A DNA stretch of 64,000 bases, taken from NCBI GenBank assembly GCA_017476665.1, contig JAFUZJ010000015.1:19022-83021 (forward strand), in the 5' to 3' direction. The notes under the pieces are model-generated. The model was not told where the DNA came from, ran no database searches, and saw only the letters and a list, made by a program, of their open reading frames with translations. Both the position numbers and the translations under genes were made by a program. This document shows positions 9,706 to 19,278 of this stretch, piece by piece. Position 1 is the first letter of the stretch. Each line of letters starts with the position of its first letter. This DNA is from Lachnospiraceae bacterium (GTDB taxonomy: Bacteria; Bacillota; Clostridia; Lachnospirales; Lachnospiraceae).

Positions 9706-11597
9706 GATTCTTCTCCTTTATCGTTTGATCTGTTATTTGCCTTTTCAAGTTCCCACCAGCACTTTCCGATGAACTGCGCCGTAATGTAGAGCAGCCCTCT
9801 CTCATTGCCGGACCATTTTCGAAATCTTCTGAGTATTTCAAAAGTGACGAGCATCTCACAGCCGTCCTGACCAAAAATCTTTGTGGCATGATAGCCTTCC
9901 GTACCCTGAGCCTTTAATTTATCATATAGCTCAGGAAATTTTTCCTTAAGCGGCAGGGACTGGTTCTGGGTATACAACCCGCTCTCGTCAAAAAGAGCTT
10001 TCCCTCTCTCATCCTCCAGATAATCCGCACGCTGCATCAGGCAGCCGCAATCACCCATGCTGTATTTCAATTCATATCCATCTCCGCCGTACACGGTAAT
10101 CCGATCAATGTCAAAGCTCTTCATCAGATATTGCACCGCATTGTCCAGACCTTCTCTGGTGCCTCCCGCCATGCGGTTAAAGGTGTCCACGATCTGTCTG
10201 CACCGCGCATCATAAGCGTTTACAGGATATACTTTGGAATCCTTTTGTTCGGTGGAATACAGATGGAAATCTTTATGCTTTTCTTCCACGTAAATAATAT
10301 AACGGTTTTTCCCCTTCGCCTTGGCAAGATACAGGCATTTATCGGCAAGCTTAAACAATTCCTCATAATCGGATGCATCCTTGGGATACTCCGCAATACC
10401 CGCAGAGGTTGTAACATTCAATCCTCTGTACATCTCTGCACATTGATATGCAATGGTTTTACGCATCGTCTTTAACATCAGGATAAATTCATCTGCATTC
10501 TTCACACGATCCGCAACGATCAGGAATTCATCCCCGCCGAATCTGCCGGCGAACCCGCGTCCCGCCATATTGTTGTTAATCACTTCCGCAACCTTTGCAA
10601 TGATCTCGTCTCCGGCCAGATGCCCGTAACTGTCATTGATATTCTTAAAATCGTCCACATCCAGAATGCACAAAAAAACCGACGCACCCTTGGCATTATC
10701 AATTGTCTCCATTGCGAGCTCTGCAATGGCTCTCTTGTTATACAGACCGGTTCCTCCATCTCTGGCATAGACGCTCTTATAATATTTCTCCTCGCTTTTA
10801 GCCTCCTTGCATACAGTGATCGTGGCAACAAACAGCTCTTTGCGGTTGTCATGGTATGCCGCGCTCCCTCGCAGCAGCAGGTATCCCCTGTCCAGCCCGA
10901 ACAGGCGGCTGTCTACTTCCATCTCCACATCCATATTCTCCATACGATTGGTCAGATGGTCGCACAATGTTTCAAACTCCGCTTTCTGTTTAAAGGAGTA
11001 ATCCGGGCAGGTGGCTATCTCTTCCCGGAAGTCTTCCAGCTTTTTGGCGAACAGATCATTGCTCCGGTTATTGATATACTCATAGATGGAGATCATACCG
11101 TCACTGTAACGGTATTCAAAATACATCTTGTCACTGAGGGACATAAGCTTACGGTATTTCTCCACCCGTCCCTTTGTCAGATCATACAAATGTCCGATGC
11201 GGATGATATCGATCAGCTCCACATCCACGCAGGGCATATCCTCCCATTCTCTCTCATGCTTTGAGAACTTTGCGTATACATACCGATATTTTTCATCTCC
11301 GCCCTGCATGCGAAAAGTCACGCACTGCGGCTCGCCGGTTTCATGGACATCAGCCAAGGCCTTCCTGACACAGTCTGCGTCCTCCGGATGCGCAAGCCCC
11401 GGAAAGGGCAGCGCGGAAAGCCGTTTTAGAAAAGCATATATGCTCTCGTCCGCATTCATGATCGCATCGTCGCTCTTCAGCGAAAGCTTCCCATGTCCAA
11501 AAGAGAGTGCATCTTCCGATTCCGGATAAAAATCTGTCACATTCTCTGCCACGTTCTTCATCCCCCACTGTTTATAACTGTCTTCTTTTCTCTGCAT
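9702..11597 (-). CDS. Diguanylate cyclase (GGDEF) with sensory flanks
   Basis: Predicted to make cyclic di-GMP. The GGDEF domain occupies about residues 285-440, with the metal-binding LDVDDFKNINDSYGH and an intact GRFGGDEF active site. The RxxD product-inhibition site normally nine residues before GGDEF is absent. An N-terminal ~270 residues contains a PAS-like segment (FPGLAHPEDADCVRKAL), and the last ~180 residues may be a GAF-like domain; both calls are tentative. No membrane segment is seen, so the protein is probably cytoplasmic. It lies between the large muramidase gene (3-base gap) and rfbB (4-base overlap), which is an unusual place for a signalling enzyme. The ribosome site for the first ATG is poor; initiation may depend on coupling. 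Confidence 0.88.
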   Translation of the reverse strand: MQRKEDSYKQWGMKNVAENVTDFYPESEDALSFGHGKLSLKSDDAIMNADESIYAFLKRLSALPFPGLAHPEDADCVRKALADVHETGEPQCVTFRMQGGDEKYRYVYAKFSKHEREWEDMPCVDVELIDIIRIGHLYDLTKGRVEKYRKLMSLSDKMYFEYRYSDGMISIYEYINNRSNDLFAKKLEDFREEIATCPDYSFKQKAEFETLCDHLTNRMENMDVEMEVDSRLFGLDRGYLLLRGSAAYHDNRKELFVATITVCKEAKSEEKYYKSVYARDGGTGLYNKRAIAELAMETIDNAKGASVFLCILDVDDFKNINDSYGHLAGDEIIAKVAEVINNNMAGRGFAGRFGGDEFLIVADRVKNADEFILMLKTMRKTIAYQCAEMYRGLNVTTSAGIAEYPKDASDYEELFKLADKCLYLAKAKGKNRYIIYVEEKHKDFHLYSTEQKDSKVYPVNAYDARCRQIVDTFNRMAGGTREGLDNAVQYLMKSFDIDRITVYGGDGYELKYSMGDCGCLMQRADYLEDERGKALFDESGLYTQNQSLPLKEKFPELYDKLKAQGTEGYHATKIFGQDGCEMLVTFEILRRFRKWSGNERGLLYITAQFIGKCWWELEKANNRSNDKGEES

Positions 11598-11600
11598 TCC

Positions 11601-14456
11601 TTAGTACGCCAGATAACTGATATCCATATCCACATTTCCGGTGATGCCGCTCACCCGGCCGGTCGCTTTGTACTGCCACATATCGTATCTTCCCGCATAG
11701 GTGGGCGAAGCCGCATATTGTGCCAGCCAGATCTTATAGCTGCCAAGCTGTCCGGGATCCAGTTTTTCCTCCAGCCAATTTTTGTTTGCATAGATACCTG
11801 CCGAGTAGCCACCGGATTGTACGGTTGCACAGAACGCTTTACATACCGCTGTCCGGGTGCTCTTGTCCAATCCGTCCGCACGTCCCTTATTGCCGGAAGC
11901 ACCGCTGTATTCCACATCCAGGAAGATCGGGTATGTGATCTTATATCCCTTTACCGCATCCAACACAAAGGATGCCTCCTGCACCGCTTCGACCTCGTCC
12001 ACAGCCTGGCTGAAGAAGTACACTCCCACTTTCAGCCCCGCCGAGGTAGCTCCCTTGATATTCTGTTCAAACTTAGAGTCGATGACCAGCGATCCCTGGG
12101 TATATCCCCTGTATCCGCAGCGGATGATCACATAGGAAACACCGGAATTCTTCACGGCATTCCAGTCGATCGATGCATTGTGCTTGGAAACGTCGATTCC
12201 CATGGTGCCGGAATCCGCCCGGAGTACGCCCTCGCTGCTGAAGGTATATTTTGCACCTTGGATCACCTGTTCTCCGGTCACTTTGTTTCCGTTTTTATCA
12301 AAGAAATAAACATTACCGTCTATCGTCTGCCATCCTGTGTACTTCGCTTCGCCCTTCTTGAAGAACTTGGTACCGTCCTTGTAATAATCCGCATAAACCG
12401 CAAGTCTGTAGGTATCATTCTCCAACACATAGAGCTGATTGCCATCTTTATCCTTCAAGGCTGTGCTGGTATCGGTCTTCGGGTGATTTTTCACCGTTAC
12501 CGCACAGGTAGCGGATGCGCCTGCCACCGTGACCTTGATCTCCGCACTGCCCTCTTTTACGCCTGTGACCTTGACTGTCTGACCGTCTACAGCCACCGTT
12601 GCCACACCGGTATCAGAGGAAACCGCGCTTAACGCTGCCGAGGAAACATTTCCGTTGACCTTAAGTGTTACCGGCTCTCCGATGAAGACCTTCTCCGAAG
12701 TCTTTTCCAGACTCAGCCCCGCCATAGCGGTCACCTTCACTGTGATCTTAACAGAAGGTGCTGTTGTCAGCGGATTTTCATTGTAATTTGCGGAAACCGT
12801 GATCTCTGCGTCGCCGACCGCTACGCCGTTCACAGTAACCTTGCCATTTTCATCCACCGTGGCGGTAGCAATTCCTGTATTGTTGCTGTCCGCTTTATAA
12901 ACCAGCTTCCTGCCGCTCTCAAAACCGCTTGCCGTAATTTGTGTGGTCTTGCTCTCCTGCACATACAGACTGACCGTTGCGGGATTCACGGCTAACGTTC
13001 CTGCCACAGGCGTCGCCTCCACCGTCACGTCGCACTCAGCCGCATATGTTTTGACAGCGTTTCCGCCGGATACATCAGTGGTTGTGGTAGTCACCGTGCA
13101 GGTAATCTTTGTACTCCCTGCCGCAACAGCAGTCACCGCACCGTTTCCGTCCACAGTCGCCACAGCGGGATTACTGCTCCCCCATGTGGTGGCCGTCACA
13201 TTGGTCAGCGAATGGTCTGCACTCAGCTGCAAGGTCTGTCCCGCCTTTAAGCTTGCCATGGTCTGGCTCAGCTTGATCTCATTATCCATACGCAGAAAAG
13301 TACCTGCTAACGCAACCGTCAACGGATCCACAATACTGCTTTTGCTGATCTCCACATAAGTGTTCACTACTTCAGTACTGGCTACCCACTCCACCGTATC
13401 TGTCAAAGTTGACTCCACAACCGGTGTTACCTTTTTCTGCTCCTCAGTAGCCACATTGATCTGTGACTCCGTCTTCACTTCATCGGAGACATCTATCTTT
13501 TTATAGACGATATCTTTCTTCACTTCCGCCGTGATCTCGCCCGCAGGTACGGTGTAGTCTGCATACTTCTCCCCGTTCAATTCATCCACTTTGATCTTGT
13601 AATCTCCCGGAGTGATGCCTTTTTTATAGATAATACCGTCCATATCATCATCGCTCCAGATTTCTGACTTCTTATCCGGTGTTGTGACCGTAACGGAAAA
13701 CGGAACGTTGGAGATCAGTTTTTTACTGCTGCTGTTGACAAACTTGATCTTGAGATCCTTTTGAATAGACACGGTATTCAGCGAAACCGTCACTTTCTTG
13801 CTGTAATTCACTTCCTGATATCCGTTTTTTCCTTTTTCCGCATCCTCCTGTTGCTGGCGCAGCTTAAGCGCCTCCTGACGTGCGATCGTCGCATCCGCCA
13901 CAGCTAACAGCCCCTGATCTCCCACAATATCGATCCCATCCAACTGATTTCCTACCGTCCCCAATGCAGCCACCTGTTTCCCAACCGCACGGGATTGCAA
14001 AAAGACTGCACCTGTTATGATCATGAGGATCACAACACATACGCCCGCTGCCAGGATTGCACCACCGCCCAAAAGGCTCTTTATGTCATCGTTTTCTTCA
14101 TCATTGGTGATCTCTTCTATGTCGTAGTACCGGTCTTCCGCTCCATCCACTTCATCGTCTTCATAATACGCTTCATCGGACTCGTAATATTCTTCTTCCG
14201 GCTCCTCGTCCTCTTCAGACTCGTAATATTCTTCTTCCGGTTCCTCGTCCTCTTCAGACTCGTAGTACTCTTCCTCCGGCTCCTCGTCCTCTTCAGACTC
14301 GTAGTACTCTTCCTCCGGCTCCTCGTCTCCGTCCAGTTCTTCGTACGCTTCCTCCGATGCCTCTTCGTCAGATTCGTAGTACTCCTCTTCCGGAATCTCA
14401 TCCTCAAAACTTTGTTCGTCCGCTATATCTCCGTTCCATTTAAAAAAATTCTTCAT
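11601..14456 (-). CDS. GH25 muramidase with acidic repeats, Ig-like domains and wall-binding repeats
   Basis: First gene of the rhamnose/export operon. The cytoplasmic N-terminus (1-126) is extremely acidic and tyrosine-rich, with four perfect or near-perfect 13-residue repeats (DEEPEEEYYESEE). A membrane segment follows at ~131-153, then a Cna-B-like domain homologous to that of the shorter muramidase, three Big_2-like Ig domains (~395-660), a glucan/choline-binding type repeat (YTGWQTIDGNVYFFDKNG, ~690-740) and a GH25 domain (~750-951). GH25 motifs are intact: GIDVSKHNASIDW and IFLDVEYSG. It should cleave the muramic acid-GlcNAc bond outside the membrane while exposing an acidic tail inside the cell. 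AGAGGA precedes the ATG, 30 bases from the predicted transcription start. Confidence 0.92.
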   Translation of the reverse strand: MKNFFKWNGDIADEQSFEDEIPEEEYYESDEEASEEAYEELDGDEEPEEEYYESEEDEEPEEEYYESEEDEEPEEEYYESEEDEEPEEEYYESDEAYYEDDEVDGAEDRYYDIEEITNDEENDDIKSLLGGGAILAAGVCVVILMIITGAVFLQSRAVGKQVAALGTVGNQLDGIDIVGDQGLLAVADATIARQEALKLRQQQEDAEKGKNGYQEVNYSKKVTVSLNTVSIQKDLKIKFVNSSSKKLISNVPFSVTVTTPDKKSEIWSDDDMDGIIYKKGITPGDYKIKVDELNGEKYADYTVPAGEITAEVKKDIVYKKIDVSDEVKTESQINVATEEQKKVTPVVESTLTDTVEWVASTEVVNTYVEISKSSIVDPLTVALAGTFLRMDNEIKLSQTMASLKAGQTLQLSADHSLTNVTATTWGSSNPAVATVDGNGAVTAVAAGSTKITCTVTTTTTDVSGGNAVKTYAAECDVTVEATPVAGTLAVNPATVSLYVQESKTTQITASGFESGRKLVYKADSNNTGIATATVDENGKVTVNGVAVGDAEITVSANYNENPLTTAPSVKITVKVTAMAGLSLEKTSEKVFIGEPVTLKVNGNVSSAALSAVSSDTGVATVAVDGQTVKVTGVKEGSAEIKVTVAGASATCAVTVKNHPKTDTSTALKDKDGNQLYVLENDTYRLAVYADYYKDGTKFFKKGEAKYTGWQTIDGNVYFFDKNGNKVTGEQVIQGAKYTFSSEGVLRADSGTMGIDVSKHNASIDWNAVKNSGVSYVIIRCGYRGYTQGSLVIDSKFEQNIKGATSAGLKVGVYFFSQAVDEVEAVQEASFVLDAVKGYKITYPIFLDVEYSGASGNKGRADGLDKSTRTAVCKAFCATVQSGGYSAGIYANKNWLEEKLDPGQLGSYKIWLAQYAASPTYAGRYDMWQYKATGRVSGITGNVDMDISYLAY
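14172..14327 (-). repeat. Four tandem 39-bp repeats in muramidase gene
   Basis: The units encode residues 44-95 (DEEPEEEYYESEE four times, last copy ending ESDE). They keep the reading frame, so gain or loss of units would change tail length without breaking the protein. Confidence 0.9.
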
Positions 14457-14492
14457 TTGTCACATTCCTCTTCTCAAAATATAATCCATAAT

Positions 14493-14521
14493 ATTATATC
14501 ATCCTGTCCGTTCATCTTCAA
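14493..14521 (-). promoter_or_regulatory. Sigma-A type promoter of muramidase-GGDEF-rfb-wzm/wzt operon
   Basis: On the minus strand TTGAAG, 17 bases, then TATAAT. The predicted start is about 30 bases before the muramidase ATG. No other good promoter was seen down to the left edge. Confidence 0.8.
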
Positions 14522-14654
14522 GCAAATATACCATTTCTTCATAATTTCTTAAATCCTTGTCCTAAATCTTAAACCTTCATGAATATTGTAGACTTTTATT
14601 TCCCAAAATAGTAAAATAATGGATGTGTTTTATAGTAAATTCAGGAGATATGAT

Positions 14655-15623
14655 ATGAAATTCAAACGTTTTATCAACGTGCATACTATTTTAATGCTGG
14701 TCTTCATTCTGATGATCGGCGGAATTATCTATCGATTTTTTCACTGGGGAAATCTTATTGATCTGGATATGATCCATGCAGACGACAGCGAACCCAGACC
14801 GGATACATTTGATTTCTTCCTGCCCTTGATGAACAGTGAAGGACAAACTGTCTCTACAGGAAAAAAAGCCGAAACGATCGTATGTTTCGGCAATGCCCCC
14901 TTTGCAGATGACAGGGACTCAGAGGACAACCTGGCTAACATGATTGCCCAAAAAACCGGCGCAACCGTCTATAATTGTTCGATTGGCCGCAGTTATTTGT
15001 GTGCGTTCAATTACACGCTGGATGTTACCGATAATCCCCTGGATTCTTATAATTTCTACTGGCTTTGCCAGGCTGCAGTCAAAGCAATCCCCCACTCCCA
15101 ATGGGAAGATTCTGCTATTGCGCTTGGCAATACTGCGCCTCCTGAAGCACAGGAAGTATATGATACCCTGTGGGATCTGGATTTTCAGAAAGTTGACACC
15201 ATCGTGATCATGTATGATGCCAGTGATTATCTTGAGGGAAACTCCATGTACAGCGATGATAACCCTACCGACATCCAATGTTTTACCGGCAATCTGGAGG
15301 CCGGAATAGAATTGTTGCAGAGCAGTTTCCCCTGGATCCGCATTATCGTCATGTCTCCAACCTATGCTTTTGCAATAGATAAAAACGGAGACTATGTGAG
15401 CAGTGATCTTTATACCTATGGTTGGGACGTACTCTCCACATATGTGATCAAGGAATCCGAGTCCTGTTTCCGCCATAGTGTATCATTTGTCGATCATCTT
15501 TACGGCACTGTAAATGAAGACAATGCCTCCAAATATCTGGTTGACAATCTTCACCTGAACACAGCCGGCCGCAAGCTGGTGGCAGATCGTTTTATAGACG
15601 CGTTGACCTACTACGATGACTGA
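14655..15623 (+). CDS. SGNH-fold protein with altered active-site blocks, membrane-anchored
   Basis: Plus-strand gene with one N-terminal membrane segment (~residues 8-30) and an extracellular SGNH-like domain. Block V is normal (DNLHLNTAGRKLVADRF, with Asp and His). Block I, normally GDS with the nucleophilic serine, reads FGNAPFADD; block III, normally GxND, reads MYDASDY. The other SGNH gene of this window (25.6 kb) aligns along its length and has intact FGDSLIG and GLNDY. This protein may therefore be catalytically dead or use different chemistry. AGGAG stands seven bases before the ATG at 14655; an upstream ATG is possible but has no ribosome site. It is convergent with, and directly abuts, the last gene of the large operon (the two stop codons are adjacent). 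Confidence 0.75.
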   Translation: MKFKRFINVHTILMLVFILMIGGIIYRFFHWGNLIDLDMIHADDSEPRPDTFDFFLPLMNSEGQTVSTGKKAETIVCFGNAPFADDRDSEDNLANMIAQKTGATVYNCSIGRSYLCAFNYTLDVTDNPLDSYNFYWLCQAAVKAIPHSQWEDSAIALGNTAPPEAQEVYDTLWDLDFQKVDTIVIMYDASDYLEGNSMYSDDNPTDIQCFTGNLEAGIELLQSSFPWIRIIVMSPTYAFAIDKNGDYVSSDLYTYGWDVLSTYVIKESESCFRHSVSFVDHLYGTVNEDNASKYLVDNLHLNTAGRKLVADRFIDALTYYDD

Positions 15624-16388
15624 TCAGTGGTTGGACAATGTGTCTTTATAGATACAATATCCTTGTATTTCTGCATACTTCACATAATTCTCACTGCTTA
15701 AGTTTCCGACTATTTTCTTATTCTGCGGCAGGATGATATAAGTGCAATAGGTCATCCTTGCCAGCTGCCCGAGCTCCGATGCATCGATCACATCCGCCTC
15801 CATCGCTTCACATAATTTCTCCGCATCTCTCCAGCCATTCCAATCCGCATTCATCAGCATTTCTCTGCCGTACGGCATACGTACCGAAGACGAATACTGA
15901 CGTACATACTGCACCATATTCAGGGGAAACACTGCCTGGATCTCGCGCCCCGGGCTTTCAATGACATTGCAGATCTCGACCACACTTTCCGGTATATGAT
16001 ATAAATTTTCTGCCTTAGCAAAAAAACGGTCTGCGTAAATATAGCTACCGGACAAACCGATCACACACACCGCACCCAGCACAAAGAACATCCTGAATTT
16101 TCCCTTAAGGCTGACACATATATGCACGATCGTATAAGCCAGCACCGGCGTCACCGGCACCAGCCACAGAATGCGGTAGTAGATTTCATCTCCTAAATAT
16201 TCGCTCAATTTTTGGGCAAATACCGGATTTAAAAAAAGCAGCAGTATAACGACCGGCACATAGATAAACAAAATTCTGGTCTGTTTCTTATTCTCCCGCA
16301 GGAACAGGTAGACCAGCGAAAGCAAAAACCATGCCATGATCAGTCCGGTTCCCATATAGTCCTGAAACATCATAACAGAGCGACTCAT
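15624..16388 (-). CDS. Membrane protein with extracytoplasmic domain, unknown function
   Basis: I do not recognise this family. Three or four membrane segments occupy the first ~125 residues, followed by a ~130-residue soluble part that appears to be outside. The soluble part resembles the C-terminal domain that follows the membrane region in GT-C-like proteins (YIILPQNKKIVGNL, YCIYKD). With the preceding gene (DUF6077-like, 21-base gap) it could form the second half of a split membrane glycosyltransferase; that is a guess. GGGGAGG precedes the start. It is the last gene of the 13-gene operon. Confidence 0.6.
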   Translation of the reverse strand: MSRSVMMFQDYMGTGLIMAWFLLSLVYLFLRENKKQTRILFIYVPVVILLLFLNPVFAQKLSEYLGDEIYYRILWLVPVTPVLAYTIVHICVSLKGKFRMFFVLGAVCVIGLSGSYIYADRFFAKAENLYHIPESVVEICNVIESPGREIQAVFPLNMVQYVRQYSSSVRMPYGREMLMNADWNGWRDAEKLCEAMEADVIDASELGQLARMTYCTYIILPQNKKIVGNLSSENYVKYAEIQGYCIYKDTLSNH

Positions 16389-16409
16389 TTCTACCTCCCC
16401 GGCATGACC

Positions 16410-17498
16410 TTATGCCTTAAACATATACAGCGCAACACATATTCCGCATGGAACACAGCACAGTGCCAACGGGATCAGCACCAGCCATCGGCGGTAAGCC
16501 ACCGCCGCGCATACGCCTGCCACGCCCACCAACATGCAGCACAGAACAGCCCCCATCACACTGCACAGACATCCGCTCGCCATCACACAAGTCAAAAGCT
16601 CCCAGAAAGCCAGCCCGCATTTTTTGCGTTCCTCCAGCTTGCTCATCAGCACAGACATGAGCATAAACAGCATAGGGATCACGATACTCCCCAGAGCCGC
16701 CTTACCCTGACGGTTTCTGGCGATCATAAAGTTCTCTACTGTATAAAAAGAATAATCCCCGAAAAGGACTAACAACTCTGTAAAGATCAAAAAAAGAGGA
16801 ATTCTCTGCTCTTTCCCGGCAAACAGTTTCTTACCCAGCAAATAGAAGATCATATAGGTCATAGGAATCAGCATAAGCGGCGCTGCCACATGTGCCACAC
16901 TCACTGCCCTGATCCCGCTGATTGCCGACAGATAAGCTATCCAGATTGGAAAAGGCGCCAATCCATGCCGGATATCCACTGATGTAGTGCCACCGGTATA
17001 GGGAAGCTTATGATACATCGTATCAGAATTAACTGCAATGGTTGAAACTGCCACATAATAGGCGTCATCTCCATCTGCATAAGTCATGCGCACTGCCTGT
17101 ATCAATTGAAAAAGCAGGATCCCTGCAAAAAGAATCCAAAAAATCCAGTGAGATTTTTTTTCTTTTGAAAATTGGAATAAATGTAATCCTTTTCTTTTCT
17201 CTCTCACCTGTCCGCACAAGTCACAAATTCCTCCCATTATAGCCAGTGTGACTGAGACCATTTCAAATGTGTATGCCACATCCAAAAAAAACCATTCCTG
17301 AAAAATCCCATAAACACAAATAATCCAAAACGCTGTCCACAACACGAACTGACCGCTCACCCACATATAGATCAGACGATCATTCCCCCGGGTCATTTCG
17401 TTTTTTCGTGTGCAAAAAAAGCCGCCCGTGAGAATTGGCAGAACCAACATCAAAAGGATCAATTTACCGAGTTGAGTCACCATAGACATATCACCCAT
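16410..17498 (-). CDS. Polytopic membrane protein, DUF6077-like
   Basis: Roughly ten membrane segments. The loop RMTYADGDDAYYVAVSTIA with its GDD acid pair resembles DUF6077 proteins and the acidic extracytoplasmic loop of GT-C enzymes. AGGAG lies about 12 bases before the first ATG (a second ATG three codons in is equally possible). Context in a surface-glycan operon suggests transfer of a sugar or other group from a lipid carrier. No substrate can be assigned. The protein stops soon after its last membrane segment, without the soluble domain that such proteins often carry; the next gene encodes one. Confidence 0.6.
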   Translation of the reverse strand: MGDMSMVTQLGKLILLMLVLPILTGGFFCTRKNEMTRGNDRLIYMWVSGQFVLWTAFWIICVYGIFQEWFFLDVAYTFEMVSVTLAIMGGICDLCGQVREKRKGLHLFQFSKEKKSHWIFWILFAGILLFQLIQAVRMTYADGDDAYYVAVSTIAVNSDTMYHKLPYTGGTTSVDIRHGLAPFPIWIAYLSAISGIRAVSVAHVAAPLMLIPMTYMIFYLLGKKLFAGKEQRIPLFLIFTELLVLFGDYSFYTVENFMIARNRQGKAALGSIVIPMLFMLMSVLMSKLEERKKCGLAFWELLTCVMASGCLCSVMGAVLCCMLVGVAGVCAAVAYRRWLVLIPLALCCVPCGICVALYMFKA

Positions 17499-17541
17499 CT
17501 TGTCATCCGTCTCCTATCTCTTCACACTTCTTCATACCTTA

Positions 17542-19278
17542 TCACAGCCGGGAACCCGTCCCAAAATACAATATTTCATCACCATGCGCCCCTCCCTGCG
17601 GCATCAGCACTTCCATCGCAGTCAGCTCATATGCTTGCGCCATGATCTCACATACTTTTTCCCTGTCTGCCCCATCTTTGAGCAGGACCACCACACGCGT
17701 CATGCCCTGTATCAAATCCGGCGTTTTCTCAAATTCCTGCGGCGTGAGTATCAGCGTACACCGGTAATGTGTAAATTCCGGCAGATTCTCATAATACCCG
17801 ACGCCATCTCCGATGCAGATGCAGGGACATTCCCCGTATTCCTCGGATATCCTGACCTGTGCTTCATATCCCCGGTACAAATACGGATTATCATACCTCC
17901 ATGTCTGCAAAGGCTGCAAAAGGATCGTCAGGGCCGCCAGCCCCCATAACAATCTCTTTCCGGCAAAACAGGAAACCGCCGCAACAGACAGCAGAATCAC
18001 CAAAGGAAACAACGGCATAATATAACGGTCCACCAGATAAGGTGACATACGGGCAGCCAGAAGAAAATACCCGGCCACCGGAAGCAGCAGCAGACCTGCC
18101 AGTCCTCTGGAGACAATCCCTCTCTCCTTCCACAGATGCCATGCAATGCAACCGATCAGGACTGCACCTACTAAGAGCACCGTCAGGACACCCGTCTCCT
18201 GTACCAGGATCCCGCCAAACCTTCTCAGCCGCATGCCGTATCCGTCAAGTCCGGAAGACAGATTGGCCAGCGCTTCCACACCTCTCCCGCTGGAAAACAC
18301 ATCCGAGATGGCAAACGGAAAACATACCAACCCGATGACTGCCGCCAACACCATGCTTCGGATATAGCACCAAACTTCCTGCCTTCGATCCGCTCTCCAC
18401 AGCAGGATCACCGTCACCGCTGCCAGGATCAGACAATAAAACAGGAAAAAATACTGTGTCCAGAAGCCGCACAATGTCACCAGGATCAGAAATTTATTCT
18501 TTTTCCCAAAATCACTATACTGCTGCCCCTGTACACGCAAACGGGGCGCCGCCAGTTTGCTCAAGTGGATCGCCAGCAGTGCCGCACACCAGAAACTCAG
18601 CATCCCGTACATTCGGATCAACAGTGTGGTACTCATCGCCCCCGCCGAAAATCCATACAGTGCGGCCGCCCAAAATCCCGCAAATCTTCCCCGCTCCGTT
18701 TTCCCCAAAAGGAAGCATAGCATTCTGCCCATCCACATCAACAGTCCCATGATCCCCATGACACAGATCAGATTAATGCCGCATCCCATAAGCGGGGTGA
18801 TCTGTCCCCGAAACACAGAGGAAACTGTGTGCAATGCCATAAAATGCAAAGGCGGATGGTTGTCATCTTTCACATTAAAATAGACCGACAGATAATCAAA
18901 CGCATCTCCGTCTCCCACTGTAATGTAATCCCGAAACTGCTCCGCCGTGATCCACACCGGCTCCTCGTACACATCCGCCTTGTAGGTCAAAAGCTTACTG
19001 TTTCCCTTGTTCTGAATCACATCCGCGATCGTGTCCCTGAGGTTTCCGAGTGTTTCTCCAAACGTCTCCCCCTCAATCTCCTGCTCCACAAATTTGGCCA
19101 GTCTGCCCTGAGGCTGTGTGGGTACAATCCACGGATTAAATTTTGCGTTTGCCAGTTCGAAACTCAAAAGCTCATCCATGTGATACCCTTCCTTCTGGGA
19201 AATCCCATACAGAAGCCAGATGGCACATGCAATAAGCAGCAGAAGTTCCGGCCACGATCTCCACTTATCTTTCTTCAT
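17542..19278 (-). CDS. GT-C family membrane glycosyltransferase
   Basis: The first membrane segment is followed by EGYHMDELLSFE, the acidic extracytoplasmic motif of family 39/83-like GT-C enzymes, and later DDNHPPLHFMALH. About eleven membrane segments follow, then a ~90-residue C-terminal domain. Such enzymes take a sugar from polyprenyl-phosphate and attach it to a growing glycan outside the membrane; the donor here could be made by the GtrB-like protein of the same operon (inference). The start overlaps the end of the preceding gene by 14 bases, with GAGGT ten bases upstream. Confidence 0.75.
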   Translation of the reverse strand: MKKDKWRSWPELLLLIACAIWLLYGISQKEGYHMDELLSFELANAKFNPWIVPTQPQGRLAKFVEQEIEGETFGETLGNLRDTIADVIQNKGNSKLLTYKADVYEEPVWITAEQFRDYITVGDGDAFDYLSVYFNVKDDNHPPLHFMALHTVSSVFRGQITPLMGCGINLICVMGIMGLLMWMGRMLCFLLGKTERGRFAGFWAAALYGFSAGAMSTTLLIRMYGMLSFWCAALLAIHLSKLAAPRLRVQGQQYSDFGKKNKFLILVTLCGFWTQYFFLFYCLILAAVTVILLWRADRRQEVWCYIRSMVLAAVIGLVCFPFAISDVFSSGRGVEALANLSSGLDGYGMRLRRFGGILVQETGVLTVLLVGAVLIGCIAWHLWKERGIVSRGLAGLLLLPVAGYFLLAARMSPYLVDRYIMPLFPLVILLSVAAVSCFAGKRLLWGLAALTILLQPLQTWRYDNPYLYRGYEAQVRISEEYGECPCICIGDGVGYYENLPEFTHYRCTLILTPQEFEKTPDLIQGMTRVVVLLKDGADREKVCEIMAQAYELTAMEVLMPQGGAHGDEILYFGTGSRL

